A stretch of 64,000 nucleotides of DNA from Nilaparvata lugens. Taxonomy: Eukaryota; Arthropoda; Insecta; Hemiptera; Delphacidae. Below the pieces are notes generated by a model, which saw only the letters and a program-made list of their open reading frames with translations, did no database searches and was not told where the DNA came from. The position numbers and the translations under genes are program-made. The DNA is taken from NCBI RefSeq assembly GCF_014356525.2, contig NC_052518.1, forward strand, positions 97,413,932 through 97,477,931, in the 5' to 3' direction. Of the stretch, positions 22,059 through 33,638 are shown piece by piece (the stretch's first letter is position 1; each line of letters opens with the position of its first letter).

Positions 22059-22571
22059 TCATTCGATTGAGTTGGTTTGAGTACTAAGTGCTAGAAATCT
22101 CCCTCTTCTGAGGCTTGACATCCTGACCTTTACCACTACTGAGCTCTTTTCAACTTCTTGTATGTCAAGTTCATCAGGGTAGTGGAAAAAAGTTTCTTTC
22201 TTGCCTACTTTCTTCCATAGAAATGAAATGTCATAGCAATTTTCATTTAAAATGTTTACAATATTTTCCACCCAAAATCTCAGTTTTGAAGAGTCTTCAA
22301 TTTCAAATTTTACAACTACAAAATCTCCAGCACTAAATCTAATCAATGATGGATCCTCAGCAGTCATTTCCTCTCCATTAGATTCAGCAGTATCTTCCTC
22401 TTCAATTGGTTCATCTCTGATGGACGGTGAATGCTGTTGTTGTCTTCCTGATGAACTTTCTTCTGTGGGGACGACATCAAAAGCACTCACACTTTTTCCT
22501 GCAATAATGTTCATTCTCTTGCCTCGCCCCTGTTGATTTGGTGGTTGGTCATTTTCTCGGATTTTTTTCAA
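22059..22571 (-). pseudogene. Transposase C-terminal segment, copy 1
   Basis: A 170-codon frame nearly identical to 25326-25838. It has an acidic serine/glutamine-rich linker, then a FSAGDFVVVKFEIED region and an FHYPDELDIQEVEKS region, which correspond to the C-terminal domain of Tigger/jerky-type transposases. A stop at about 22621 and a frameshift at about 22670 separate it from the catalytic core at 22654-23115. Confidence 0.75.
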
Positions 22572-22653
22572 AATCTCAGTAAATGAACTACTCCATCTTT
22601 CACCGGCCCCATCTTCGTCCTAATCTTCATCAACCTCAGAGTCCTGTGGTAAT

Positions 22654-23115
22654 TTACTCAGGACCTGATTTTTCACTGTTCAAGGGAAAAATACCACAAG
22701 CCCTAAAGCCAGACCATATGTTATCTGCAGATGTGAGCCCAATTTCGACAATTTTATCCCTTAGAAGAGAAGGAAATACACTTTTTGGGAGCACTACCCT
22801 ATTTTTCTCTTTCCAATTTCCCAGAACTCTCTGCCATGCATTTTCCAATGATTGAAAAAATGCAACATCCAAAGGTTGGCAGAGGTGAGTTGAGTTTGGA
22901 GGTAGAAGAACGAATTTAATAGTATTCTCGTCACACATTTTCACCACTTTTAGTGAGATGTGACTGGACAAGTTGTCACCAATCAGGGCAATTCCTTCAG
23001 AAAGTTTTCTGGCATAGGGAAGAATGATCTTAGTGAACCACTCCTCAAACATCTCCAGATCCATCCAGCCACTCGAATTTCGGTTGAAGCATGCATTTTC
23101 TGGTCCATTCTCCAC
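22654..23115 (-). pseudogene. Transposase catalytic core fragment, copy 1
   Basis: A 153-codon frame covering the second and third catalytic aspartates (GDNLSSH and PLDVAFF) with an intact tryptophan in EEWFTKI, where copy 2 has a stop. The N-terminal half is missing; the sequence jumps to gtaagaaattaaag at about 23136, exactly as in copy 0, so copies 0 and 1 share one deletion junction. Confidence 0.85.
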
Positions 23116-23135
23116 CCAAGTTGGATATGAGTGTT

Positions 23136-23770
23136 TTGTAAGAAATTAAAGAGTATCCTGCCAACACACAAGGTTACCTATATTATTGTCGCCAATATTG
23201 TCTCAAATGTACTAAACTATCTCTGGAATCTAGAATATCTGGGGGTCTTCGTTCATTTGAAATTGTCCCACCATAACTGTGTTCGGTATGCCACGATGAA
23301 AGTATGATGAAATAAAGTTGAGCTTTAGTGCATTCCTGCTCAATAAGATGGATCATCTGGATCCTCATCGGCTGCAAACTGCTCCTCTAACCTTTGAGCT
23401 GCTTAGCTCCAGTCTTGATGTGCTGCTTCAAGTGATGGATAATGGTCACACCAGACACCTCCTTCCAAAAGAGTCTGGCATACTGTGGATAGTCTTGGAG
23501 TAGTCGATGGATGGCTTGTATACAATGGCATGGCCGGGATAAGTGGAGCTTTCCACAGGGGATCCCATCCATAGGAGGTCATCAGGGTTTATGACATGCT
23601 GCTTCAAGTGATGCATAATGGTCACACCAGACACCTCTTTCCAAAGGGGTTTGGCATACTGTGGATAGTCTTGGAGTAGTCGATGGATGGCTTGTATACA
23701 ATGGCATAGCTGGGATAAGTGGAGCTTTCCACAGGGGATCCCATCCAGAGGAGGTCATCAGGATTTCTTC
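23136..23770 (-). repeat. Array module with two 180-bp sub-repeats, copy 1
   Basis: It matches 13926-14560. Two tandem sub-repeats lie at about 23418-23770. In one frame a repeated peptide (HHLKQHV then NPDDLLWMG) runs through, suggesting it came from coding DNA, but other frames are also open and stops interrupt each. Confidence 0.7.
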
Positions 23771-23925
23771 TTCAGATTCCTTCTTCACGGTAGTGCTGGG
23801 TGATGAGCTGTCCTCTCGGCGTCCCCGATGGTCCTTTATCTGACGCATGGAGAGTCCAACCATCTTGAAAGGGGTGTTCTCCTTGATACCCTCACTTCCA
23901 CTCGATGTGCTGCTGCTGGCACCGT
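23762..23925 (-). pseudogene. Captured exon-like block, copy 1
   Basis: On the minus strand a strong acceptor (ttttgactcaacag) is followed by an open frame with coding-like composition: ASSSTSSGSEG, then KMVGLSMRQIKDHRGRR, then a serine-rich stretch and KKESEEE. The block looks like a low-complexity linker exon of a host protein, and it is placed directly beside transposon modules. No donor is evident; the frame continues into the sub-repeat and stops. I do not recognise the gene. Copy 0 has the same block; copy 2 lacks it. Confidence 0.45.
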
Positions 23926-24071
23926 CTGTTGAGTCAAAAGTAATACGAAAATATTGTCAATCCAAAACTATTGACTCTTGTTGTCCAAAACTATGAACAT
24001 ACTGAAGAAAGAGAGGCAGTATGAGTAGACTCCAGGAGGCAGAGCAGAGCAAAGGGTGTCCCAGGCCATGA

Positions 24072-25151
24072 ATTTGGTAGTGGGTGATTAAGACTGTGCT
24101 TTGGTCGATGTTCTAAATTCTCACCTCAGCTCTATACTAACTTATCATCAATTCACTCATTTGAGATCCCCTTTTCCCATTCTGGAACTTTTCTATATTG
24201 TTTGGAAAACTTATTACATATTATTCTCCAATTAACTCACTATTTTCTGTGTTTGAAACCATTCCTCATACTGTAAGAAATTGAAGAGTATCCTGCCAAC
24301 ACACAAGGTTTCTTTTATTATTGTCACCAATATCGTCTCAAATATACTAAACAATTTCGAATCTAGAATATCTGGGGGTCTTTGTTGATTTGAAATTGTC
24401 CCACCATCACTGTGTTCGGTATGTCATGATGAAAGTATGATGAAATAAAGTTGAGCTCTAGTGCATTCCTGCTCCATAAGATAGATCATCTGGATCCTCA
24501 TCGGCTGCAAACTGCTCCTCTAACCTTTGAACTGCTTTGCTCCAGTCTTGTCTTGCTTTTTTCATAATTTCATCCACTTTTTGCTTTCCTTTATGAATAT
24601 GCTCACTGTCCAAACCCATCATTGTGTTAGCACAGTTCTTGCCAACATGCACTCCAAGTCTTTCCAAAACTAGGCACCTTGTTATAATATAACAAAATAT
24701 TATTTCCTCGATTGGAACATGACACTGCATCATACTCTACCAATTGCATTGTCTCTAATGTTCTTGAGAATGATGTTTTTGGCAACCTTGAAAAAATAAT
24801 ATTGTTCACTGATTCATTTAATTTTGACTTTTGCCAAGTATGAATGATAGATGTTTTTAGAAAGTAGTGCAGACTCATCAGAGCCTGATAGGTACTCTAT
24901 TATAATATCATGATCTAGTTTAATAGATTCACCACTATCCTCCTTTCTAGTTTCGACTAACTTGACCATCACAATTCCAAAATCTTCAAAGAACAGATTG
25001 CTTTCCATTGGCGACGATAGTATCCAAGCAGTCATAAATCATCTTTCGATTCAAAATCAAATGCCTCTTGCCTTCTTCTCTTCAATGCCTTGGAGCCTAT
25101 ATTTTTCTGCTCAAAATTGACTTGTAGAAGAGATCCACTTCGCCCCATCTG
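24072..25151 (-). repeat. Modular transposon array, copy 2, left part
   Basis: A repeat of 20805-21884: the AT-rich module, the ORF tail (24458-24733) and a noncoding stretch up to the hairpin. Differences from copy 1 are scattered single bases. Confidence 0.85.
24458..24733 (-). pseudogene. C-terminal fragment of a possible Mutator-like protein, copy 2
   Basis: 91 codons, almost the same as 21192-21467, ending DDLSYGAGMH. The stretch upstream is again out of frame (24627-24878), so the lesion predates the duplication. Family assignment is a guess. Confidence 0.35.
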
Positions 25152-25168
25152 TTGGGGTGAAGTGGATC
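25132..25168. repeat. Near-perfect 16-bp-stem hairpin
   Basis: The counterpart of 21865-21901 with one mismatch (gatccacttcgcccca). Its right arm is the left terminal repeat of the transposon described next. Confidence 0.8.
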
Positions 25169-27579
25169 AGCATTATAATGCCATTATAAAACCACCTCAC
25201 CTCTATACTGAGGTGAAGTGGATCATTAATAATGTTTTTAAAAAATATATAGTTAGAAATAGTAAACTCAAAATTGAATTTTTGTAATTTATTTAATAGA
25301 AAATACATACATGCAAATGAGAAAATCATTCAATTGAGTTGGTTTGAGTACTAAGTGCTAGAAATCTCCCTCTTCTGAGGCTTGACATCCTGACCTTTTC
25401 CACTACTGAGCTCTTTTCAACTTCTTGTATGTCAAGTTCATCAGGGTAGTGGAAAAAAGTTTCTTTCTTGCCTACTTTCTTCCATAGAAATGAAATGTCA
25501 TAGCGATTTTCATTTAAAATGTTTACAATATTTTCCACCCAAAATCTCAGTTTTGAAGAGTCTTCAATTTCAAATTTTACAACTACAAAATCTCCAGCAC
25601 TAAATCTAATCAATGATGGATCCTCAGCAGTCATTTCCTCTCCATTAGATTCAGCAGTATCTTCCTCTTCAATTGGTTCATCTCTGATGGACGGTGAATG
25701 CTGTTGTTGTCTTCCTGATGAACTTTCTTCTGTGGGGACGACATCAAAAGCACTCACACTTTTTCCTGCAATAATGTTCATTCTCTTGCCTCGCCCCTGT
25801 TGATTTGGTGGTTGGTCATTTTCTCGGATTTTTTTCAAAATCTCAGTAAATGAACTACTCCATCTTTCACCGGCCCCATCTTCGTCCTAATCTTCATCAA
25901 CCTCAGAGTCCTGTGGTAATTTACTCAGGACCTGATTTTTCACTGTTCAAGGGAAAAATACCACAAGTTCTAAAGCCAGACCATATGTTATCTGCAGATG
26001 TGAGCCCAATTTCGACAATTTTATCCCTTAGAAGAGAAGGAAATACACTTTTTGGGAGCACTACCCTATTTTTCTCTTTCCAATTTCCCAGAACTCTCTG
26101 CCATGCATTTTCTAATGGTTGAAAAAATGCTACATCCAAAGGTTGGCAGAGGTGAGTTGAGTTTGGAGGTAGAAGAACGAATTTAATATTATTCTCCTCA
26201 CACATTTTCACCACATTTAGTGAGATGTGACTGGACAAGTTGTCACCAATCAGGGCAATTCCTTCAGAAAGTTTTCTGGCATAGGGAAGAATGATTTTAG
26301 TGAACTACTCCTCAAACATCTCCAGATCCATCCAGCCACTCGAATTTCGGTTGAAGCATGCATTTTCTGGTCCATTCTCCACCCAAGTTGGATATAAGTG
26401 CTTTGCCTTATAAATCACATAGGGTGGAAGCATTGTTCCATCCCCAGCTGCAGCAAACATTACCGTGATGCTGGTTTTAGAAGTGTCTAGAACTCTTTCG
26501 GTGTGTTTTGAGCCCCTTTTTACAACCACCTTTATATTGCCAGGGTCATCAGTGAAATTGGTTTCATCATAATTTATAATATTGCTAGGTGGAATTCCTT
26601 TAAGAGATTTCTCAAGTTCCACAAAGTAATTTGATATAGTGTCTTTGAAAACTCCTGCCCTAACTCTTTTGATGTTTTGAGACATTCTCTCACTCAAAGA
26701 TGGGTGACGTCTCATGAAATTTGAAAACCATTCTTCTCCTGGTAATTTATCAGAGAAAATTTTCACTTGATGTCCAGATTGGTTCAAATAATGCTGTACA
26801 ATTTTTCTAATGTCTAGTCTTTTTAATGGGAATCCCCATTCACCACACTTAATAATGCCATGACAAAGAAAATCTTCCTCTTCAGTAGAAAAGACTGTCT
26901 GACCCCCATATAATTTTCCACTTTTCCCTTTCAAATGTCCATTCAATGTTGTGTAGGGCACTGCATATTGTTCTGCTGCACTCCATATTGACAACTTATT
27001 TTTATTGACAGCATCAATAGCTTTTTCTAAAAAAAACTGGGTTGTAGTTATGCTTGCCTTCAAGTCCAATTTTTTTAACATATTTTCGAGGCATTTTGCA
27101 CTTCATAAAAAAGGGGTTATGTTACTGTAATAGAATCCAATATCGATAAACTGGCAATAATCGATATTTGTAAGGTGATCCACTTCACCCCTTCAGGTAA
27201 CAATTTCAGCTTTAGATCGACTTTATTTATGTTGGTGACTTAATATCAATTTATCGATAGGGGAAAAATATCGAAGTCAGACAGGAGAGTCGATTGCAAG
27301 CTACAAAGAGATTGTAAATCTGACCAATTGGTATCACCAGATGTTTGTTTATAAGGTTCTTGTTTTCGGATGATACAGGCTGTTTCAAAAAAATATTTTT
27401 CCTGAAGCACAATTATATTTTTTCACAGTTTTTTTTTAGAATTCAGGTAGGCTATATCATTCTGAACAATGTACATTTTTTGTTTTCACTTATAAAAATA
27501 TCTATGACATAGCAGACAACAGAAATGAAAGTGAAACACATGTGATCAGCTTCACCCCACCCGATCCACTTCACCCCAA
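25152..27579 (-). mobile_element. pogo/Tigger-like DNA transposon, inactive
   Basis: ttggggtgaagtggatc at 25152-25168 and its exact complement at 27563-27579 bound a 2428-bp unit that carries the most complete transposase relic. The size and gene content fit Tigger-like elements. The motif recurs just inside both ends (about 25210, 27177 and 27544), like subterminal binding sites. A TA target duplication is not evident, so the outer limits could be off by a few bases. Confidence 0.65.
25326..27081 (-). pseudogene. pogo/Tigger-like DDE_1 transposase, broken
   Basis: The ATG is at 27081. Residues about 20-52 form a psq-type helix-turn-helix (NKLSIWSAAEQYAVPYTTL), residues about 65-145 a CENP-B-type DNA-binding part, and residues about 165-320 the DDE_1 nuclease with YDETN (Asp172), GDNLSSH (Asp280) and PLDVAFF (Asp316). 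The enzyme would cut and rejoin the transposon ends. Three lesions kill it: a TAG at codon 259 where other copies have tryptophan, a one-base frameshift near 25925, and a stop near 25887. The C-terminal domain then lies in another frame (25326-25838). Catalytic residues themselves are intact. Confidence 0.9.
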
Positions 27580-27655
27580 ATTACGGTTTGTGTCATCTGA
27601 AAGAAAGTACATGTCCTTCAAATCTTCTCAGAATTTGAATAGAGTCTGATTAACA
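27580..27655. other. Right flank of the transposon
   Basis: Short unique sequence between the transposon terminus and a minisatellite. No feature seen. Confidence 0.4.
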
Positions 27656-27805
27656 GCATCTAGTAACTAACTAACTAATAACCAACTCACTAACTTTTAC
27701 TAACTAACTAATAACTAACTCACTAACTTTTACTAACTAACTCACTAACTTACACTACACTAACTCACCAACAAACTTACTAACTCACCCACTTACCTTA
27801 CTAAC
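27656..27805. repeat. ACTA-rich minisatellite
   Basis: Irregular tandem copies of ctaactaa, ctcactaactt and similar words, including two longer repeats of about 40 bp (taactaactaataactaac). Confidence 0.85.
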
Positions 27806-28229
27806 TAGACCTTGGAAAATACTATCTCATCAATGTATTCCATCCAAAACCATGAGATGCAACTAACTTGTTCAAATTTCATGGATGCCACTTTCCTTAA
27901 AAAAAAACTGGCCTATCAAGTAGGCTGCTGAGATGGTCTATATAAGTAATTCAGCATACACACGCTTTTTAAAACTAGATCAAAAATTACCATAATCTAC
28001 TTTGAAGTAAAATTATTATTCTCCTTGATAAACAAGTGATATTGTCAAGTTATTGTACAACAGAATTACAATTTGGTCTTCAGTGAACAACATTCAGTTT
28101 GAGTTTTTTAAATAATTTCATGTAAGTATATTGAAAAAAAAACTCCAGCTAAGCCGACTGGGATCACTGACATCAGTCATAATATTGTTTACTGTTTGCA
28201 AGCAGAAAAGTGACAAACGTCACACTTAC
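27806..28229. other. No gene recognised
   Basis: AT-rich sequence with an A-run; probably the intron that follows the exon at 28230-28395 on the minus strand. Nothing else supported. Confidence 0.4.
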
Positions 28230-28395
28230 CCATTCTTCTTTTCAGATGATTTCTTATTACTGCCCCGTTCCTCAATTTCATCTTCTTCAACATACTCATA
28301 CTGGACAGAGTTCATGAATGAGAAAAGAGGATGGTATGAGAATGAGGATCCAAGCATAAAAAACTCATTAGATATTTGAGATTCATTAAATACAT
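28230..28395 (-). CDS. Probable internal exon of an unidentified host gene
   Basis: The minus-strand frame is bounded by an AG (gtaag) on the upstream side and a strong GT donor (ggGTAAGTG) at 28229. It encodes a hydrophobic start and then a very acidic/basic linker (YVEEDEIEERGSNKKSSEKKN), typical of disordered nuclear proteins. Two bases complete the first codon and two are left over at the end. The entry phase matches the exit phase of the exon at 37671-37814, though other exons could lie between. A plus-strand frame overlaps the same bases and is likely the shadow. The acceptor lacks a good pyrimidine tract, which lowers confidence. Confidence 0.45.
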
Positions 28396-31230
28396 CTTAC
28401 ATTGCCAGGTATGACTAGACCTATGGCAAACACTTATAAAATTCAACAAAACAAAAAAATAACATTTATAAATAAATTAAATACTACACATAGTGGGAAA
28501 TAATCATGGAAATTCATACAAATGATTTAATTAATGTAATTTAATTAAGAATTCACAGGGAAGTGGAAAATATGACAAGTACAAGTGGGAGGATATTGAG
28601 GCTAGGTGAGTGGTTAAGGATGTAGAATATACAGTACCGGTATAACAGATTCAAAGGAACCCGTATTTTTGGTGGGGTTCTACCACTCCTAGCACCTTGG
28701 GTTGTTGGGAAGCTAGGACTCCTATTCTAGTCCGGCAGCACCTCGGCCAACAGATAGATACATGGAGGAAGGTCCACACATTCGATTGCAGGCCCCCCCC
28801 CCCCACCGGTCACTATCATATCATAGGCCAACCTTGACTATGTGTGTGGGGGAAGTGGTTTGGTTATCAAGATATGAACTCTCATTTGGAAGACACACCT
28901 TTGAATATGTAGCTGATTTACATGAAAAATTGAGTCAATATACTTCTCTGAAGACTTGCAAGCTTTTTTGATATTGGTTTAATGAAAATATTCAATTTAA
29001 AAAAAAAGCGTTCCTTAATGGATCTGAACATGAATTTTTATGTTCCATGATTATTATTCTTAAACGAAAATCCAATTATCGATTAGAATTTCATTAAATT
29101 CAATATCACATGCATTTCCATTTTTATGTTTCTATTATTTTTTTCAAGATTATCATCCGAATAGTCTTCTACATGTAATAGTCTTCTACAAATCAAAAAT
29201 AGGTAACGTAATATTTATGCTTGATTTTAAGACTAACTTTCTTTTGAATCCCTGATTCAGTTTCGGCTAGTTTTATTGCATGAACAAGGATACTACAGAT
29301 TGGCATTCTGTCAATGTGTTCTTTTCCATCTAATTACATTTTTTTTATTACCATATTTTACCCTCATAAGCTTCTCTTGAACGTTCTCATTTCGGAAACG
29401 ATCCCATTTTGTGTATACCTTTGCAAGAAAATAATATATTCCCAATGAAATTTTATAGAATATATTCAGATTGTCCTATGTAGTGGTATCTTGATATGAA
29501 GATACCTACTCGTTCATTAAAAATCCACTGACTGTTGGGAAAAAGCATAATATAATCGGAGAATGCATATACAATATTAAACAAAATAGTACATTCTTTT
29601 AAAATTTCTGCGAGACTCCAGTTCATTCAAAGTTATCTACAGTTCTAGTATAGTGGTATATTGTATTTGCCGTACACATTCACCAGTAATTCTTATAATA
29701 ATTATACTTGTACAATTGAACTTGAATTGTCAGCAATCAATTTCAATGGATACACTTTATACTTTTGCAATAGCATTGTGCTATTTTATCATCCAAACTC
29801 AACTTTATAATGTATAACTTGCCACTTGACTATAATAATGATAACGGCAATATCAAATTTGAACTCATGATTAATACTAAAGATTTGCTATAGTTTGAAG
29901 CTAGAGCTAGTTTGAATGGAAGCCCTGAAGCAATGAACTATTCACCAAAATACATTACAAAGCAACAAAAGTAACAAGTATTTAAAGCAGTTTTGGATTT
30001 AAAAAATCACCAACTTCATAAAGCTAGTCTATTAATCAGAGTCAAACAATTTAAGTTCTTGTGAAATGCCACTGTCAATGTGAATAGCGTCGAATCAAAA
30101 TAAGGTGACTGTAAAAACTACTTAATAAATTTATTTGTTTTCATAGCTCAAAACAAATTTCCTAAATTTCTGCCAAAATGTTTTTCCAATGAAAAGCAAA
30201 TTAATATCAATCTATACTTTGAACTTTGATTCAAAGATACTGATTTTGTAATAATAAATTATGAAACAGTGTGTGTTTGTGTAAAATTGAGTCATGCTTT
30301 TGAAAAATTAAAATAATTTCTCTCAATGATTAACAATTTTTTCTTAGTGAAGTAATAAAGACTTGCCCAATCAATGCCCAACATTCTAATTGTTGTTTTT
30401 TTATTTTATATTTCTCAATTTGAAAAGATATGCAAAGTAATTAAAGCTGATCTCTATTGTGTAACTAACGTATAAAATAGGTTAGAAATAATACGGTTGC
30501 TAATGAAAGCAATCTAGAACTAATAATACAGTAACTAAATGACGTGTCTTTACAACAATACATTTACAATTGGAAAGTTTATAATACAATGAGGAAATAG
30601 TTTGCCACATATTACAGGCGCGTAGTAATATTTGTAATTTCTTTCAATAATATTTACAGCTATTCAAATAATATTAAACATAAGTAGAGACTAGAAACAA
30701 ATGATAAAGATATGAAAATTGTCCATGATAAATAAGTCCATTGATACAGTCAAACATCAATACGTTTCCATATTGAATGAGTTATCAGTCAACATTTTAA
30801 GATTCAAAAGGAAAGTTTTTTCATCACAAAAATTATCAATGAGATGGAACATAACATCTTTATAGTTCAATTTGAATTTGTCATTCAATCAGTTTTGGGC
30901 GAATGACATTATATTTATCTACTGATCTATCATGATGTATAATGTTGATGAATAAATAATGCTGTTATTTAATAATTGCTGTTATATAAGTGCATCAGTA
31001 AATTCCAATAAATGCTTTCCCGAATTCATTCGACTATTTTGAATTGGAATCTTTGAAATTCCATAACAGAAAATTAGAGATATTTTGAAGAGTTTGGAAC
31101 TTGGTGCAGGTATTTTCAAAAAAGATTGCTGAAATATTGGTAACTGTATTTTGAGACGGATTATTCCAAATCCATTACATCTTCTAGCTGATCAAAAGTT
31201 TTTAAGTGAGGACTATAGATAAAGTAATAC
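28396..31230. other. AT-rich stretch without a supported gene
   Basis: About 2.8 kb with a C-homopolymer near 28790-28803 and many A/T runs. I find no long frame, inverted repeat or recognisable element. It is probably intronic if the minus-strand exon train is one gene. Confidence 0.45.
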
Positions 31231-31347
31231 CTGCACCCACGAGATTGAACTGTTGCGGAGACTGAAGATTGAGGAGTGGCATTTGCCATTAGTGATAGTG
31301 CAAACGCACTTGTTATCTTCAAATCCACGTTTGCCAATAGTTCTCAT
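31231..31347 (-). CDS. Possible short exon (uncertain)
   Basis: A 39-codon minus-strand frame starts with ATG directly after a stop and ends at a plausible donor (gtgcagGTATTA). It encodes CVCTITNGKC followed by a serine-rich end. The cysteine spacing is suggestive, but no acceptor or domain supports it. Treat as a weak candidate. Confidence 0.2.
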
Positions 31348-31831
31348 TCATTTCTCCTAACTCTTCTTCCTAATTCTTTAACTTATCCCCAAAAAAGGGA
31401 TATTTTAAAGAATATATCAAGATGTTGAAACCTACCTAGCTTTACATGATTTTGAAAATAATACAGATGAACACATATTAGGCCTCTTGCCTCTTGTAAT
31501 AGGCTCCTTTCAGTTTTTCAGTTTACTGTTTGAGTCCAGTACAGAGGCTCTGAGGAAAATTTGTAAACTATAACTGATTTTGTTGAACATCCTTTATTTT
31601 CATCCATTCTCACTAATGCAAGCCTTTGGAAAAAATTGCTGATGAGGTTCGAGGATTGAAAATTTGATTTTTCAATTTACCACGATATGTGCACAGTGCT
31701 GTGATGATTTTTTATAATCTGTTTTTTTTTTTTTTTGGTGGTTTGAGCTATAAACAAAACATATCCCACACCAACCTTCCCCAGAACTCATTAATATAAA
31801 TATTTTATACAGGTGTGGTGAGTGTACTTAC
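31348..31831. other. No gene recognised
   Basis: AT-rich with a T-run at about 31720. Likely intron. Confidence 0.4.
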
Positions 31832-31961
31832 CATTGTAGGACTCAACAGTCCCATTTCAGAACTCACAGTCTCACATTGCTTGACTGAGTGCTGTTGATG
31901 TATATCCTTCTCAACGATCGCAAGTTCCATCTCCTTACCACTTTCTGAATCTGGTTTGGAT
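31832..31961 (-). CDS. Probable internal exon of an unidentified host gene
   Basis: Bounded by an acceptor (gctatag) and a strong donor (atgGTAAGT). The only frame open throughout encodes 43 residues with coding-like composition: SKPDSESGKEMELAIVEKD, then glutamine/histidine and MGLLSPTM. It is entered with two bases from the previous exon and left in phase 0. Its acidic, serine-rich character resembles the exons at 28.2, 37.7 and 39.4 kb on the same strand, so one gene with a long disordered protein is plausible. Product not recognised. Confidence 0.5.
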
Positions 31962-31984
31962 CTATAGCACTGTTAACTTTTATT

Positions 31985-32200
31985 TCTAAATTCTCACTTC
32001 GGCTCTATACTAATAACTTACCTTCAATTTTCACTCATTTGAAATTCCCTTTACCTATTCTGGAACTTTTCTATATTGTTTGGAATACTGATACCATATT
32101 ATTCTCAAATTCACTCACTATTTTCTGTGTTTCAAACCATTCCTCATACTGTAAGAAATTAAAGAGTATCCTGCCAACACACAAGGTTTCCTAAATTAGC
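31985..32200. repeat. Isolated copy of an array module
   Basis: Matches about 20845-21050 and 24110-24312 (ctctatactaa, ctggaacttttctatattg, actgtaagaaattaaagag, ctgccaacacacaagg), at perhaps 85-90%. It starts about 20 bp from the acceptor of the exon at 31832, so a piece of the array family also sits in this intron. Confidence 0.7.
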
Positions 32201-32404
32201 AGTGCAGAAGGAAATTTATTTGTAGTTTTATATTATGTATCGTATTATTACTTTTATATAGTATTTTGTTCTTGTATTAGTATGTAAAAATGTATTTGAT
32301 GAATTTTATCTAAAACTTATCGTTGAAGTTGAAACTGTTATTACTCATTTATAAAAAAATGTATAGGTAGATAAATAAAAATAGAAATCTAAGTACCCTT
32401 TATA

Positions 32405-32475
32405 AAATTGTTTAGTCAAGTGATTATGACCTGATAATGGCATCATACAGCCGAAACATGTTGTGAATAAACAAT
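32405..32475 (+). mobile_element. Possible retroelement 3' tail
   Basis: cctgataatggcatcatac followed by gccgaaacatgtt and an aataaa-like end. This wording is common in 3' tails of arthropod retroelements (RTE or Penelope-like). No coding part is attached. Confidence 0.3.
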
Positions 32476-32559
32476 TTTAAAAAGGAAACTCAGATTTATA
32501 TTATTATTTATATTCAAGAGTAGCCCTTAAGAAAAAATCTGGTGTGGTACACTCACACA

Positions 32560-33483
32560 ACTTTCCTTGCTCATTGATCTGTAAGCCCCGTTCTTAAACG
32601 AGAATAATAATTTAAGGGAATAGCATAATGACAATTGGCGGCAACATAATTATTTGAAACTACGATCAGACTTCTGTATATGTGTATATATAATTATTGT
32701 TTTCAGAGTACTTTTTCCTTAGTGTAAATTGTGAAATTCGATGACTTTTTTTAAAAGTCGTCAAAACAACTGTTCTACAAATGAAATATCTCCGACTACA
32801 GTATGTGTTCGTTTTATGAACTGCTCTACCTACCTACCTCATGCACTAGAAGGAGGTTACAAATTCCATTTCTCGAGGATAGGGTGGACCCCCCTATTAG
32901 TTTCCCAGAAGGGAGACTCATGCCAGTTGATAGAGTTGATAAATAACTATACAGGGTATGAATTTGAAAAAAATTGGTCAAGTCATTCTTGAGAAAATTG
33001 TGAAAAACATGGTTTTTTAGTAATTATCCGCCATTTTTCTCAAGAATATTACGGAGCTCCTGCAATTTTCCCAGAAATGAGACTCATGTCAGTTGATAGG
33101 GCTCATAAATAGCTATCCATGGTATAAATTTGAAGAAAATCGTTAGAGCCGTTTTCGAGAAAACCCTGAAAAACATGGTTTTTTAGTAATTATAAATAAA
33201 TAAAATTATCCGCCATTTTGAATTTAATTTTATTGAATTTATTATTGTCGGATCCTCATGGTATAAGGACCTTAAGTTTAAAATTTCAAGTCAATCGGTT
33301 GATTAGGAATGGAGTTATCGTGTTCACAGACATACACACATATGCACCCACAGACCAACACCCAAAAATCATGTTTTTGGACTCATGGGACCTTGAAACG
33401 TATAGAAAACTTGAAATTGGGGTACCTTAATTTTTTTTGGAAAGCAATACTTTCCTTACCCATGGTAATAGGGCAAGGAAAGT
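32560..33483. mobile_element. Dispersed repeat, second copy of the 6057-6885 family
   Basis: Begins actttccttgc and ends ggcaaggaaagt with the same terminal hairpin. It is longer than the first copy because an internal segment (cagttgatagrgytsat with gaaaaccatggtttttt-like text) is itself repeated in tandem at about 32920-33030 and 33080-33200. No coding capacity. Confidence 0.65.
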
Positions 33484-33510
33484 AAAAAATACTATGTATA
33501 GATAGATATG

Positions 33511-33638
33511 TGCTTGAAACACATAAATACCTTTTGATTTAAATGATAAAATACCAAAGAAGAGCATAACGGAGTGCTTGAAACAAATAAATACCTTTTG
33601 ATTTAAATGATAAAATACCAAAGAAGAGCATAACGGAG
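33511..33638. repeat. 64-bp tandem duplication
   Basis: tgcttgaaacacataaatacc at 33511 repeats at 33575 with one or two differences; both copies end gcataacggag. A recent duplication. Confidence 0.9.

Larger units (their letters stand above)
20805..24071 (-). repeat. Modular transposon array, copy 1 (about 3267 bp)
   Basis: This whole block is nearly identical to the block starting at 24072, offset 3266-3267 bp. It contains, left to right: a short AT-rich module also found at 31985-32200, an ORF tail (21192-21467), a DNA hairpin (21865-21901), the transposase C-terminal segment, the transposase core, the 180-bp sub-repeat module and the exon-like block. Copies 1 and 2 share the same frameshift in the transposase, so they duplicated after the element died. 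Confidence 0.9.

Noticed and set aside
28131..28379. Plus-strand 82-codon ORF with an apparent acceptor
   Set aside because: The minus strand of the same bases has a stronger donor, a fitting phase and better coding composition, so the plus-strand frame is probably a shadow.
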